A DNA stretch of 57,116 nt, taken from positions 1 to 57,116 of the forward strand of contig JABDBK010000007.1 of assembly GCA_013288655.1 (NCBI GenBank), in the 5' to 3' direction. The translations under genes were made by a program, and so were the position numbers. Below are positions 29,241-37,621 of this stretch, one piece after another. The notes beneath the pieces are model-generated. The model had not been told where the DNA came from. It was given only the letters and a program-made list of their open reading frames with translations, and searched no databases. How positions within the stretch are numbered: position 1 is the first letter of the stretch; each line of letters opens with the position of its first letter. This DNA is from Gammaproteobacteria bacterium (GTDB lineage Bacteria; Pseudomonadota; Gammaproteobacteria; DSM-16500).

Positions 29241-31814
29241 TTACCTACGACCTCCACTACTAACGCTCGGCTTCGTCTCATCATCACTCCTACCAGAAGG
29301 AGCAATGTATTCCGACGAAATACCTCGGATTTCTCTCCCTTCACTTGAGAGCGCTTTTTGCATGGCGACTTTTTCCTTGACTACATTTGCATTATCTCCA
29401 ATAGAAGGAGTAGTTAAAAGAAATTTAATCATGTAATCAACCGACATTTCTGATAGCGAAGTCTTCTCATCCTGCTTCACTCTTGATGCCTCTACATTAG
29501 CTCTTAAAATTGTATGAATCACCTTCAGCTCTTCTGGCTCTGGTGGCAAAACACATTTTCCATCTACCAATTCAGCCCGATACCCTACTTTTTCAGCTAA
29601 TGTTCTATACATAAACCCACAAATTGAAGTCAATGAGGGCTCTCTCCAAAAAACCCTTACTGGTTCACATTTCGCAAGCGCAGTAAAACTTTTCTCGATT
29701 ATTTCCTTGAGAACTATAGGATCGAGATCCTTATTAGCAATTATATCTCGCAACAACTTCTGATTTTCTGTATTTTTTATTATTTCATTAAACTTTAAAA
29801 AACATTCGCGTATCTTTAGAGGATTATATGTATTGTTAAGTAATTTCGGTAGCTCAGTCACTAGTTCGTTATTATCAAGTAATTTTGACAGCTCAGTTAC
29901 TACTGTTTCTGGTGTTTTGTTTTTATCATATCTTATTAAACTCCTAGTAATTTTAACATCGCTGGGGACTGTTTTTTGTTCCGCTTGAGCAGAAGAAGCA
30001 TCAACTACTTCTTGTTTCCCTCCACTAGACTTTTCAGATGCAGTAACTACCGCACCTGTTGATATGCTATTACTTAACATTGCCGCCGCAGTAGGAAGAA
30101 CAGTCAGGGCAAGTCCAGCAGCTTCCAAAGACAATGGTACTCCAATACTAGTTGATGCAGCAGTTGATATAGCAGATGCTGCTACTCCTAATTTTTCTCC
30201 AACCACCCCTAGATGCAATGTCGTTGTTGCTGTATTTAAGGCACCCGTCACTGCAGTTGCAACACTCGGCCCACCAATAGCTCCTGCTATACCTACTACA
30301 GCAGTAGGTGCTAAGAACGCAAATGCGCCTATACCGCCTAAACTTGTTACAAAACCAATAGCACGTCCGATCCATTTACCCGCAACGTCACCAAACATTC
30401 GCGAAGGTCGAGCACCCTTAGCTCCTGCTTCTTGAGCTGATTGGATGGGATTAAATGAAATAGCGTAGCGCACGAATGAAGACAATGCACCAGCGAGTTC
30501 TCCTACGGCACGAACAACCAGATTATTTGTTGGTTTACATAAAGCTTTTTCAATTGCATGTAATGGCCATTCCACTATTAATTTAATAGGCCATTTTACA
30601 AATAAGGATATAGGAGACGCTAAAACTGCACCGACAATGGCGAATCCATTTCTCCACCCGCTAGCTGTAGGATATTCTTTTGGTAAGAAGAATATTGAGT
30701 GTACTAAAGGTCTCGGTGCCCCATATTCATCACGACGATCGAAAACATCTTCAAATGAAGATGGCGGCAATTTATTTTTGATATACGTTTTTACTGAATT
30801 TATATCTGAAACATCTAAGCTACGAAATAAATTAATGAGTTCTTGCTCCTTTACCCTATCATCAGGAGATTGACATAGTAATGTTAAAGCAGTCTCTTTT
30901 GCATGATCATATACAAGCTTAGCAGCTCTATATGAAGGATCCTTATCACCCTTTGATTTTTGTATTGATTCTAAGGTTTTTTCTAATCGAGATAGTCTCT
31001 GAAATAATTCAAAATGATTTTCTATAAAATTTTTCGATTCTCCCTCTTGGCTTCGAACATAGCTTTCTACACCGCTTGCTATAGCTTGTGCATAAGTTGG
31101 AGAAATCTTATGTGCTTCTGTCGTTAAAGTTGACCAATTTACAATATAATCTGATATTAATGATATCAATAAAATATTGTCATCAGTCTGTAGTTGTCTC
31201 AACTTAAACATATCTTTGATAATAGTATTTATATCGCCATTCTCATCACAATAGTCCTTGAAACATTGAGAAACCATTGCATATACCAACTCCATCATGG
31301 ATTTTTTGAGGCGTGTATTTTCCTTGAATTTAGCTATGGGCCCACGCTCCGCAGATAACATTAATGTCTGAGTAAAGCCAGAAGCAGGGTAATCTTTTTC
31401 TTGTTGTTCCAAAATAGATTTATATTTAGGAAGAAAAATATTAACAACTCGTTTTTTTGCTTCTTGCATTTCAGGTAAGTTAACCCTTGACCAATCATTT
31501 GTAATTCGTGAAAGTTGTGGTTTTATCTCAGCAGGATTTGTCATTTTAGCAATCCTTTGCTGAGATTGAATTCTAGGATCAGTTATCGCAAGATTCTTTG
31601 TTTTAAGTATGTTTATTTTTTGAATAAAATTTCCGACTGAGGAATCATCGAACTCCTTAGAGTCACGAATGCTCTCTTCTGTGGGCAGAGAAGAAGATTG
31701 TAATTGTTTAATAAACGCAAGTTCCTTATTCGTAAATTGAGGGTACTCATTCCAATAGCGAAACAATATCTGTGCAAAAGATAACTTTTCTACATCATCA
31801 TGACTGCTTAACAT
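29241..31814 (-). CDS. 857-residue effector-like orphan with hydrophobic hairpins
   Basis: 857 residues from ATG 31814, which has AGGA 8 nt upstream; an earlier in-frame ATG at 31829 is the weaker choice. No known domain is recognised. The first ~385 residues are helical and charged, with a coiled-coil-like stretch around 273-293. Hydrophobic segments follow at about 385-420 and 480-585, the latter Ala/Gly/Thr-rich. A helical C-terminal region and a hydrophilic Ser/Gly/Arg tail (SGRSDDETKPSVSSGGRR) complete it. No signal peptide is present. The size and mixed soluble and membrane character resemble type IV secretion effectors of Legionellales, which is inference only. Confidence 0.6.
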   Translation of the reverse strand: MLSSHDDVEKLSFAQILFRYWNEYPQFTNKELAFIKQLQSSSLPTEESIRDSKEFDDSSVGNFIQKINILKTKNLAITDPRIQSQQRIAKMTNPAEIKPQLSRITNDWSRVNLPEMQEAKKRVVNIFLPKYKSILEQQEKDYPASGFTQTLMLSAERGPIAKFKENTRLKKSMMELVYAMVSQCFKDYCDENGDINTIIKDMFKLRQLQTDDNILLISLISDYIVNWSTLTTEAHKISPTYAQAIASGVESYVRSQEGESKNFIENHFELFQRLSRLEKTLESIQKSKGDKDPSYRAAKLVYDHAKETALTLLCQSPDDRVKEQELINLFRSLDVSDINSVKTYIKNKLPPSSFEDVFDRRDEYGAPRPLVHSIFFLPKEYPTASGWRNGFAIVGAVLASPISLFVKWPIKLIVEWPLHAIEKALCKPTNNLVVRAVGELAGALSSFVRYAISFNPIQSAQEAGAKGARPSRMFGDVAGKWIGRAIGFVTSLGGIGAFAFLAPTAVVGIAGAIGGPSVATAVTGALNTATTTLHLGVVGEKLGVAASAISTAASTSIGVPLSLEAAGLALTVLPTAAAMLSNSISTGAVVTASEKSSGGKQEVVDASSAQAEQKTVPSDVKITRSLIRYDKNKTPETVVTELSKLLDNNELVTELPKLLNNTYNPLKIRECFLKFNEIIKNTENQKLLRDIIANKDLDPIVLKEIIEKSFTALAKCEPVRVFWREPSLTSICGFMYRTLAEKVGYRAELVDGKCVLPPEPEELKVIHTILRANVEASRVKQDEKTSLSEMSVDYMIKFLLTTPSIGDNANVVKEKVAMQKALSSEGREIRGISSEYIAPSGRSDDETKPSVSSGGRR

Positions 31815-32001
31815 CGCATCAATCCTCATTTATCAAAATATTTTAATGACCACTATCTACTCTTGCGGATATCTATCATCTTAAGATAATTCAATCATTT
31901 CGTATAATTATAAACCAAAACACAACAAAAATTAAGCTGTTTTTTGCTTTTTGTCTGTTTTGTTGCTTAATATGAGTTAACAATATTTCGATAATCCGCC
32001 G

Positions 32002-32043
32002 TTGACATTATATTTAAACTAGTCTATATTTAAATAAACTAGT
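32002..32043 (+). promoter_or_regulatory. vapB promoter with phased operator boxes
   Basis: TTGACA (32002-32007) and TATATT (32025-32030) are spaced by 17 bp. Two copies of AAACTAGT, at 32016-32023 and 32036-32043, are exactly 20 bp apart (two helical turns), one inside the spacer and one just past the -10. ACTAGT is itself palindromic. Such paired sites are what a dimeric antitoxin would need for autorepression. The AT-rich gap upstream (31830-32001) holds nothing else visible. Confidence 0.75.
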
Positions 32044-32058
32044 TCTAGAGGTATAAAT

Positions 32059-32298
32059 ATGCAAACCTTAGGCGCTTTCCAAGCAAAAACCCACCTCTCT
32101 CAATTACTTAACGACGTGGAACAAAAAGGTGAAACCATCGCCATCACCCGACACGGGCGCGTTATTGCACTCCTGACGCCTGTGCTCACAGAAGATCCTG
32201 TCGCTTCGGCCATTGATTCTATTCGAAAAAACCGTCAAGGTATCACCCTGGGAAAATCCTTGTCCTTAAAGTCATTGATAGAGGAAGGTCGTCGATGA
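32059..32298 (+). CDS. vapB: Phd/YefM-type antitoxin (VapB)
   Basis: 79 residues. The N-terminal fold MQTLGAFQAKTHLSQLLNDV, then GETIAITRHGRVIALLTP, is a classic Phd/YefM DNA-binding dimer domain, where the antitoxin represses its own operon. The C-terminal ~30 residues (IRKNRQGITLGKSLSLKSLI) would wrap the toxin. It overlaps vapC by 4 nt and follows a strong promoter with paired operator boxes. Complete and probably functional. Confidence 0.9.
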   Translation: MQTLGAFQAKTHLSQLLNDVEQKGETIAITRHGRVIALLTPVLTEDPVASAIDSIRKNRQGITLGKSLSLKSLIEEGRR

Positions 32299-32720
32299 AA
32301 TTTGTATTAGATTGCTCTGTGACAATGGCTTGGTGTTTTGAGGATGAGGGAAATACATATACCGAGAAAATATTGGATTTTCTTCAAAAGAAAAATGAAG
32401 CGCGCGTCCCACCGATTTGGAAATTAGAAGTCATTAATGTTCTTTTGCTTGCTGAAAAAAAGAAAAGAATCGATCGGTTGATTGCAGCTAATTTTAAAAA
32501 TGCCTTATTACATTTACCTATTCATATCGACCACACTGCAACGGATAGAGTATTCGAAACGGTTTTTGAAATAGCAAAAGAATGCGATCTTTCTTCTTAT
32601 GATGCATCCTATCTTGAATTAGCTTTTAGAGAAAAAATTCCGATTGCAACGCAAGATGAAGCGTTAATTAAAGCAGCCTCTAAAGTTCATGTAAAATATA
32701 TTATGCTGCATGATCTATAG
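32295..32720 (+). CDS. vapC: PIN-domain ribonuclease toxin VapC
   Basis: 141 residues. VapC toxins are Mg2+-dependent PIN-domain RNases that often cut initiator tRNA or rRNA loops; the target here is unknown. The acidic active-site set is present: D6 (VLDCSV), E45 (WKLEVINVL), D103 (SSYDASYLELA) and D121 (IATQDEAL). It overlaps vapB by 4 nt. Its last 20 nt overlap the end of higA on the other strand, so the two toxin-antitoxin mRNAs are antisense at their tails. Confidence 0.9.
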   Translation: MKFVLDCSVTMAWCFEDEGNTYTEKILDFLQKKNEARVPPIWKLEVINVLLLAEKKKRIDRLIAANFKNALLHLPIHIDHTATDRVFETVFEIAKECDLSSYDASYLELAFREKIPIATQDEALIKAASKVHVKYIMLHDL

Positions 32721-32991
32721 GTTTAATATTTTTATGTGCTTTTAAAGCATGCCATAAATCCCAATTTTGCTGCAAATTAAGCCAAAACTGAGGCTCCATT
32801 TGGAATGCATCAGCAAATGCGAGCGCTGATTCCGCACTGACTCCGCGACGACCGTTTATAATTTCATTTAAACGAGCATAAGTCCAACCCAAGTGAACAG
32901 AAAATTCTTTTTGGGTAATCCCCATGGGTTCCAGAAACTCTTTTAAAAGCATTTGTCCAGGGTGTGTAGGTGGTCGTTGTTTTGGTAACAT
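32701..32991 (-). CDS. higA: HigA-type antitoxin
   Basis: 96 residues. An XRE helix-turn-helix protein that neutralises HigB and represses the operon. PTHPGQMLLKEFLEPMGITQ, then KEFSVHLGWTYARLNEIING and RRGVSAESALAFADAF, is the standard HigA/VapI pattern. AGAGGA lies about 9 nt before the ATG. It follows higB by 13 nt, the usual toxin-first order of higBA, and its end overlaps vapC tail to tail. Confidence 0.92.
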   Translation of the reverse strand: MLPKQRPPTHPGQMLLKEFLEPMGITQKEFSVHLGWTYARLNEIINGRRGVSAESALAFADAFQMEPQFWLNLQQNWDLWHALKAHKNIKPIDHAA

Positions 32992-33004
32992 AAATATTTT
33001 CCTC

Positions 33005-33295
33005 TTAGTGATAATCTATCACATCAACATTGCTAGCTTCGTCGTCTTCCCATTTAAAAATTACTCGCCATTGTTTATTGACTCTTACACTCCATAGATC
33101 TTTTAAATTACCTTTTAATTTTTCAAGGTTATTTCCAGGAGGTACACGCAATGTATCAATTTTTGTTGCTCCATTTAGCTGATCGAATAATCGCCTAATT
33201 TTATTATGCAAATCTATAGGGATCTTTCTTGCAGATGCAGACATGATCCCATCAAATATATCTTGAGCTGTTTTGCTTTTAAAATTTCTTATCAT
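33005..33295 (-). CDS. higB: HigB toxin (RelE superfamily)
   Basis: 96 residues from ATG 33295. HigB is a ribosome-dependent mRNA endonuclease of the RelE fold. The sequence IRNFKSKTAQDIFDG at the start, LHNKIRRLFDQLNGATKIDT in the middle, and SVRVNKQWRVIFKW plus the final VDVIDYH are diagnostic of the HigB/plasmid-maintenance-killer family. A longer reading from 33334 adds AT-rich sequence that belongs to the promoter region. The first gene of higBA. Confidence 0.92.
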   Translation of the reverse strand: MIRNFKSKTAQDIFDGIMSASARKIPIDLHNKIRRLFDQLNGATKIDTLRVPPGNNLEKLKGNLKDLWSVRVNKQWRVIFKWEDDEASNVDVIDYH

Positions 33296-33311
33296 AGCAA
33301 CAGGATATATC

Positions 33312-33325
33312 ATATATCGATATAT
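33312..33325. promoter_or_regulatory. Palindromic candidate operator of higBA
   Basis: ATATATCGATATAT is a perfect 14-bp palindrome, preceded by a related GATATATC at 33304-33311, 17-30 bp upstream of the higB ATG. The position suits HigA autorepression. It also lies next to the divergent promoter of the large flavoprotein gene. Confidence 0.5.
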
Positions 33326-33336
33326 AGCAATCAATT

Positions 33337-33366
33337 TTGGACTGAATACATTACCAATTCTACAAT
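33337..33366 (+). promoter_or_regulatory. Putative promoter of the fusion flavoprotein gene
   Basis: TTGGAC at 33337-33342 and TACAAT at 33361-33366, spacing 18 bp. Start of transcription would fall near 33373, giving an ~80-nt leader. The box starts 12 bp beyond the higBA palindrome, so HigA binding could influence both directions. Confidence 0.45.
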
Positions 33367-33452
33367 GAATTCAAAATCTCTATTAAATCAGCCTGACATA
33401 TGCCCACAAATACTCTATAATTATCATCAACACACACTTATTGATCTACTCT

Positions 33453-36400
33453 ATGACTCACCCTACTCTTCAATTATCAGGCTTCACCTTCGCGGAACTC
33501 TTCCACGCAGAAGGATTGCAAAAACTTGACCAGCAGTTTATGGCCAAGCTTAAGCAGACAAATGCAGATTTATATCATGATTTACAGGCTTATCGACAAG
33601 AATCTCAAACCTTTTCAACCCTTGCCGTAAGCGAGTTATTACTCGCCGTAGCCCCTGTTTTAGAAGATTTTCTTATTCATTTGTTTAATATTGAAGAAGA
33701 GGCAGCCATAGCAGAAGCGCGTACGCTATCAAATAATCCTGTTTCTGCATTTAAAAAATTCTTTGTGCTTAGACGCGCAAAAAAGCAGATGTTAAATACA
33801 GAGAATTTACTTGATTATACACTGCTAACTCATTGGTTAGACGAACAATTATCGAAAGCGCCCTTGCAAAGCGATGATAAAGAATTAGCCATTAGTCTGC
33901 TCGCCATTCAATATATAGAGCAACCTGAATACTATGCGGATAGCATAGATAAACTCACTCAATGGTGCGTACACGGCCTTGTGACCCCAGAAGCAAAAGC
34001 TTATGTCAGGCATTGGACCAGCTTTCGCCTTCCTGAACGATTAGATTACGAACATTTAGTACCTTGCTCACCTATAGAGCAAGATAAACTTAACCGTTTG
34101 ACCACCACAGAACTACGCTTGCGCGATGGCTTTACATTAACCGATCCACGTATGACAGCACGAGAAGCGCAGGATGAAATCAATTATTGCATCTATTGCC
34201 ATGATCATGATGGAGATTTTTGTTCCAAGGGTTTTCCTGTCAAAAAAGGCGAACCGGACTTAGGTTTTAAAAAAAATCCTTTGGATGTCACACTCACTGG
34301 CTGTCCGCTAGAAGAAAAAATTTCAGAAATGCATGCATTAAAACGTGACGGTCATACGATTGCATCCCTGGCCATGGTCATGGTAGATAATCCCATGTGC
34401 CCCGCCACCGGTCATCGCATCTGTAATGACTGTATGAAAGCTTGCATCTATCAAAAACAGGAACCTGTGAATATTCCTCAAGCTGAAACACGTATTTTAA
34501 TTGATGTGCTGCATCTGCCATGGGGTGTCGAAATTTATGATTTATTGACTCGATGGAATCCCTTGCGCCAAAAACAATTTGTCATGAAACCCTACAATGG
34601 ATTAAAAGTTTTAATTGCTGGCATGGGGCCGGCAGGGTTCACTCTCGCTCATCATTTATTACTTGAAGGTTTTGCCGTGGTGGGATTTGACGGTTTAAAA
34701 ATAGAACCTCTAGCAGAGCATTTAATTAAAGAACCTATTCATAGCTATGAACACCTGAAAGAATCGCTTGATGAACGCTTAATGGCAGGTTTTGGAGGCG
34801 TTGCAGAATACGGCATTACGGTGAGGTGGGACAAAAACTTTCTCAAACTTATTTATATAAGTCTGATGCGCAGACCTTATTTTCAAGTCTTTGGCAGCAC
34901 ACGTTTTGGCGGTACTATTACCGTTCATGATGCCTGGGAAATGGGTTTTGATCATTTTGTCTTAGCAGTGGGTGCGGGACTACCTAAAGCACTCTCTATT
35001 CCTGGCAGTCTTGCACCTGGCATGCGTCAGGCAAATGATTTTTTAATGGCATTACAACTCGGTAATGCTGCCAAAAAAGAAAGTCTTACTAATATTCAAG
35101 TACGATTACCAGCCGCCATCATAGGCGGCGGTTTAACCGGTGTTGATACTGCAACTGAAGTACAAGCCTATTATATTACACAAGTGGAAAAAATCTTAAA
35201 TCGACATGAAAAATTAGCGGAAATACATGGCGAGGATTATGTACGTCAACCATTGGATCCAGCTTCCCTCGAAATTCTTGAAGAATTTTTAGCTCACGGC
35301 AAAGCGGTTCGCAAAGAACGTGAACGCGCCAAACTTAATAATGACATGCCAAACTTTATTAAGCTGATACATCAATGGGGCGGCGTGACTATTGTATATC
35401 GCCGTAAAATGCAAGAATCTCCCGCTTATATTAATAACCATGAAGAACTCACAAAAGCCTTGCAAGAAGGTGTTTTTTATCTCGAAGAACTTGAACCTTT
35501 CAGCGTTGATCTCAATCAATTTGGACATGTCGAAACCCTGGTTTGTCGCAGACGTATCATGAAAAATGAAACCGAATGGGAAACGTCAAACGAAGAAACC
35601 CGCATTCCTGCTCGATCCATTTTTGTAGCAACGGGCACACAACCTAATACCGCTTATGAATTTGAACATCGAGGCACCTTTAACCGTCAAGGTTTGCAAT
35701 ACCAGCATTATGAAAACGTCGATGGCGAACTCACGACCCCTCATGGGATTACGAATGTAAAACAACCTTTATTTGGGCCTTTTACTTCCTATCATAAAGA
35801 TGATCATCGAGTCAGTTTGATTGGTGACACCCATCCTGTATTTCATGGCAGCGTCGTAAAAGCGATTGCATCAGGCATGCGAACTTATCCCAAAATCATA
35901 GAAGTGCTTAAAACAAAAATTAATAATCGCGGATATGATCAAGAATACCAAACTTTTGCAAAAAATATTAATGAACTCTTTAAAACGACTATTTCATCCA
36001 TTGAACGTTGCTCTGAAAATGTCATCGAATTAACTATTAAATCGCCGCTTGCTGCTAAACACTTTCAAGCAGGACAATTTTACCGCTTGCAAAATTATGA
36101 ATCATTTGCGCCACATATCGATCACACTTCATTACAAATTGAGCCTTTAGCACTGATTGCAACGGGTGCAGATAAACAACATGGCCTATTAACATTTATG
36201 ATCATAGAAAATGGTGCGAGCTCCAAACTTTGCGCAACATTTAAAGTCAATGATCCCGTATCTTTAATGGGCCCTACAGGTGTGCGTGGAAAAATTTCTC
36301 ACGAACATGAAACAGTATTAATCATTGGAACACAAATAAGTATTCCCATGTTGCAAAGTTACGGAACTGCTTTACGTGAAGCAGGCAATAGAGTCATTTA

Positions 36401-36965
36401 TCTAGGACATTTCACATCAAGAAATGAAGTCTATCATCAGGATTCCATAGAAAAAGCGGCGGATTTAATCATATGGTCAACAAAAAATGGTGATCGTATT
36501 GATGCACGACGTTCACAGGATTTGTCTGCTGAAGGCGATGCACTTGATATCTTGTTGACTTACGCAGAAGGAAAATTAGATCCTCACAAAGCTCATATTC
36601 CTCTAACAGATGTGGACCGTATTTATGTTATAGGTAATACTGATTTATTACGCCGTTTCCAGCAAGCTCGACAGAATGAACTTAAACCGTTTTTAGTAAA
36701 AAACCCCAGTATTCATGGTTCTGTGTATAGCACCATGCAATGCATGTTAAAAGGCGTATGTGCTCAATGTTTGCAATGGCAAATAGACCCTGAAACAGGT
36801 AAACGCACAAAAGCTGTTTTCGCATGCTCATGGCCAGATCAACCCTTAGAACTCATTGATTTTGATAATTTAGATGAACGCCGCGCACAAAATCGTTTGT
36901 CAGAACACATCAGTCATTTATGGGTTGATTATTTATTTAATAAATACCATATAGAGCGAGTTTAA
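33453..36965 (+). CDS. GltD-like flavoprotein fused to a PyrK/FNR-type 2Fe-2S module
   Basis: 1170 residues from ATG 33453. Residues 1-~225 are an unrecognised helical region. About 246-331 carry eight cysteines (in INYCIYCHDHDGDFC, TGCPLEE, NPMCPATGHRICNDCMKAC) like the Fe-S entry domain of glutamate synthase small subunits. LIAGMGPAGF (about 387-396) binds FAD and IIGGGLTGVDTATEV binds NAD(P)H. From about 845 there is a ferredoxin-reductase-like flavin/NAD domain (FQAGQFYRLQNYES), then C-x5-C-x2-C (MQCMLKGVCAQC, about 1095-1106) and a later Cys at about 1125. The architecture resembles NfnAB (SudAB) joined in one chain. The physiological substrate is unknown. It overlaps ygfZ by 1 nt. Confidence 0.75.
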   Translation: MTHPTLQLSGFTFAELFHAEGLQKLDQQFMAKLKQTNADLYHDLQAYRQESQTFSTLAVSELLLAVAPVLEDFLIHLFNIEEEAAIAEARTLSNNPVSAFKKFFVLRRAKKQMLNTENLLDYTLLTHWLDEQLSKAPLQSDDKELAISLLAIQYIEQPEYYADSIDKLTQWCVHGLVTPEAKAYVRHWTSFRLPERLDYEHLVPCSPIEQDKLNRLTTTELRLRDGFTLTDPRMTAREAQDEINYCIYCHDHDGDFCSKGFPVKKGEPDLGFKKNPLDVTLTGCPLEEKISEMHALKRDGHTIASLAMVMVDNPMCPATGHRICNDCMKACIYQKQEPVNIPQAETRILIDVLHLPWGVEIYDLLTRWNPLRQKQFVMKPYNGLKVLIAGMGPAGFTLAHHLLLEGFAVVGFDGLKIEPLAEHLIKEPIHSYEHLKESLDERLMAGFGGVAEYGITVRWDKNFLKLIYISLMRRPYFQVFGSTRFGGTITVHDAWEMGFDHFVLAVGAGLPKALSIPGSLAPGMRQANDFLMALQLGNAAKKESLTNIQVRLPAAIIGGGLTGVDTATEVQAYYITQVEKILNRHEKLAEIHGEDYVRQPLDPASLEILEEFLAHGKAVRKERERAKLNNDMPNFIKLIHQWGGVTIVYRRKMQESPAYINNHEELTKALQEGVFYLEELEPFSVDLNQFGHVETLVCRRRIMKNETEWETSNEETRIPARSIFVATGTQPNTAYEFEHRGTFNRQGLQYQHYENVDGELTTPHGITNVKQPLFGPFTSYHKDDHRVSLIGDTHPVFHGSVVKAIASGMRTYPKIIEVLKTKINNRGYDQEYQTFAKNINELFKTTISSIERCSENVIELTIKSPLAAKHFQAGQFYRLQNYESFAPHIDHTSLQIEPLALIATGADKQHGLLTFMIIENGASSKLCATFKVNDPVSLMGPTGVRGKISHEHETVLIIGTQISIPMLQSYGTALREAGNRVIYLGHFTSRNEVYHQDSIEKAADLIIWSTKNGDRIDARRSQDLSAEGDALDILLTYAEGKLDPHKAHIPLTDVDRIYVIGNTDLLRRFQQARQNELKPFLVKNPSIHGSVYSTMQCMLKGVCAQCLQWQIDPETGKRTKAVFACSWPDQPLELIDFDNLDERRAQNRLSEHISHLWVDYLFNKYHIERV

Positions 36966-37621
36966 TGATAACTATCGGATTATTAAAAGTATCAGGCAGT
37001 GACGCTCAAAAATTATTACAGGGACAATTAACTTGTGATGTCAATGATGTCACGCCTACTCAACCCCAATTAGGCGCTCACTGCAATCCACAAGGCAGAA
37101 TCATTAGTTTGTTTTATTTATTTAATGATCAAGGTGATTATTATTTACAAATGCCGCGTGACATGCTTGATATTGCTTTAAAGGCTTTAAAAAAATATGC
37201 GGTTTTTTTTAAAGTTGAACTTACGGATGCAAGCAATGAATCAAGTATCCCAGGAAGTTTACCCACTTTTTTAGAAAATGGTGTTGCCATGATTTATCCA
37301 GAAACCTCAGGGATGTTTCTACCTCATGAACTTAACTTGCCTCAATTAAATGGTGTTAACTTTAAAAAAGGTTGCTTCACCGGCCAAGAAATCATTGCCC
37401 GCATGCAATATCGCGGTAAATTAAAAAATAAGTTGCATACAGCAACATGCGAAAAAGAAACGCTCGTTCGTGGAAGTGATATTTATCATGAAAAAGGCAT
37501 TGCCGGAAAAATTGTGGATTATGTCGGCAGCACTTTATTGATTTTAACGAATGATACCAAGCAGCCGCTTTTCCTCGACGAAGCTTGCACTCAACCCATA
37601 CAGGTGAATCATGTCTACTAA
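36965..37621 (+). CDS. ygfZ: YgfZ-type folate-binding Fe-S maintenance protein
   Basis: 218 residues; E. coli YgfZ is about 326, so this is a short form, mainly missing the middle. The family signature is K-G-C-F-T-G-Q-E in NFKKGCFTGQEIIARMQYRG. YgfZ is a tetrahydrofolate-binding protein that supports a subset of Fe-S enzymes and tRNA thiolation. It starts inside the stop of the Fe-S flavoprotein gene (TAATG) and overlaps nadE by 11 nt, so it may serve that Fe-S enzyme (inference). Confidence 0.85.
   Translation: MITIGLLKVSGSDAQKLLQGQLTCDVNDVTPTQPQLGAHCNPQGRIISLFYLFNDQGDYYLQMPRDMLDIALKALKKYAVFFKVELTDASNESSIPGSLPTFLENGVAMIYPETSGMFLPHELNLPQLNGVNFKKGCFTGQEIIARMQYRGKLKNKLHTATCEKETLVRGSDIYHEKGIAGKIVDYVGSTLLILTNDTKQPLFLDEACTQPIQVNHVY

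Noticed and set aside
30064-30435. A 123-residue frame opposite the 857-residue gene, rich in Ala and Pro.
   Set aside because: It mirrors the Ala/Gly-rich hydrophobic block of the real gene; no start signals.
33206-33529. A 107-residue plus-strand frame across the higB start.
   Set aside because: It spans the higBA operator, the flavoprotein promoter and the flavoprotein start; no family resemblance.
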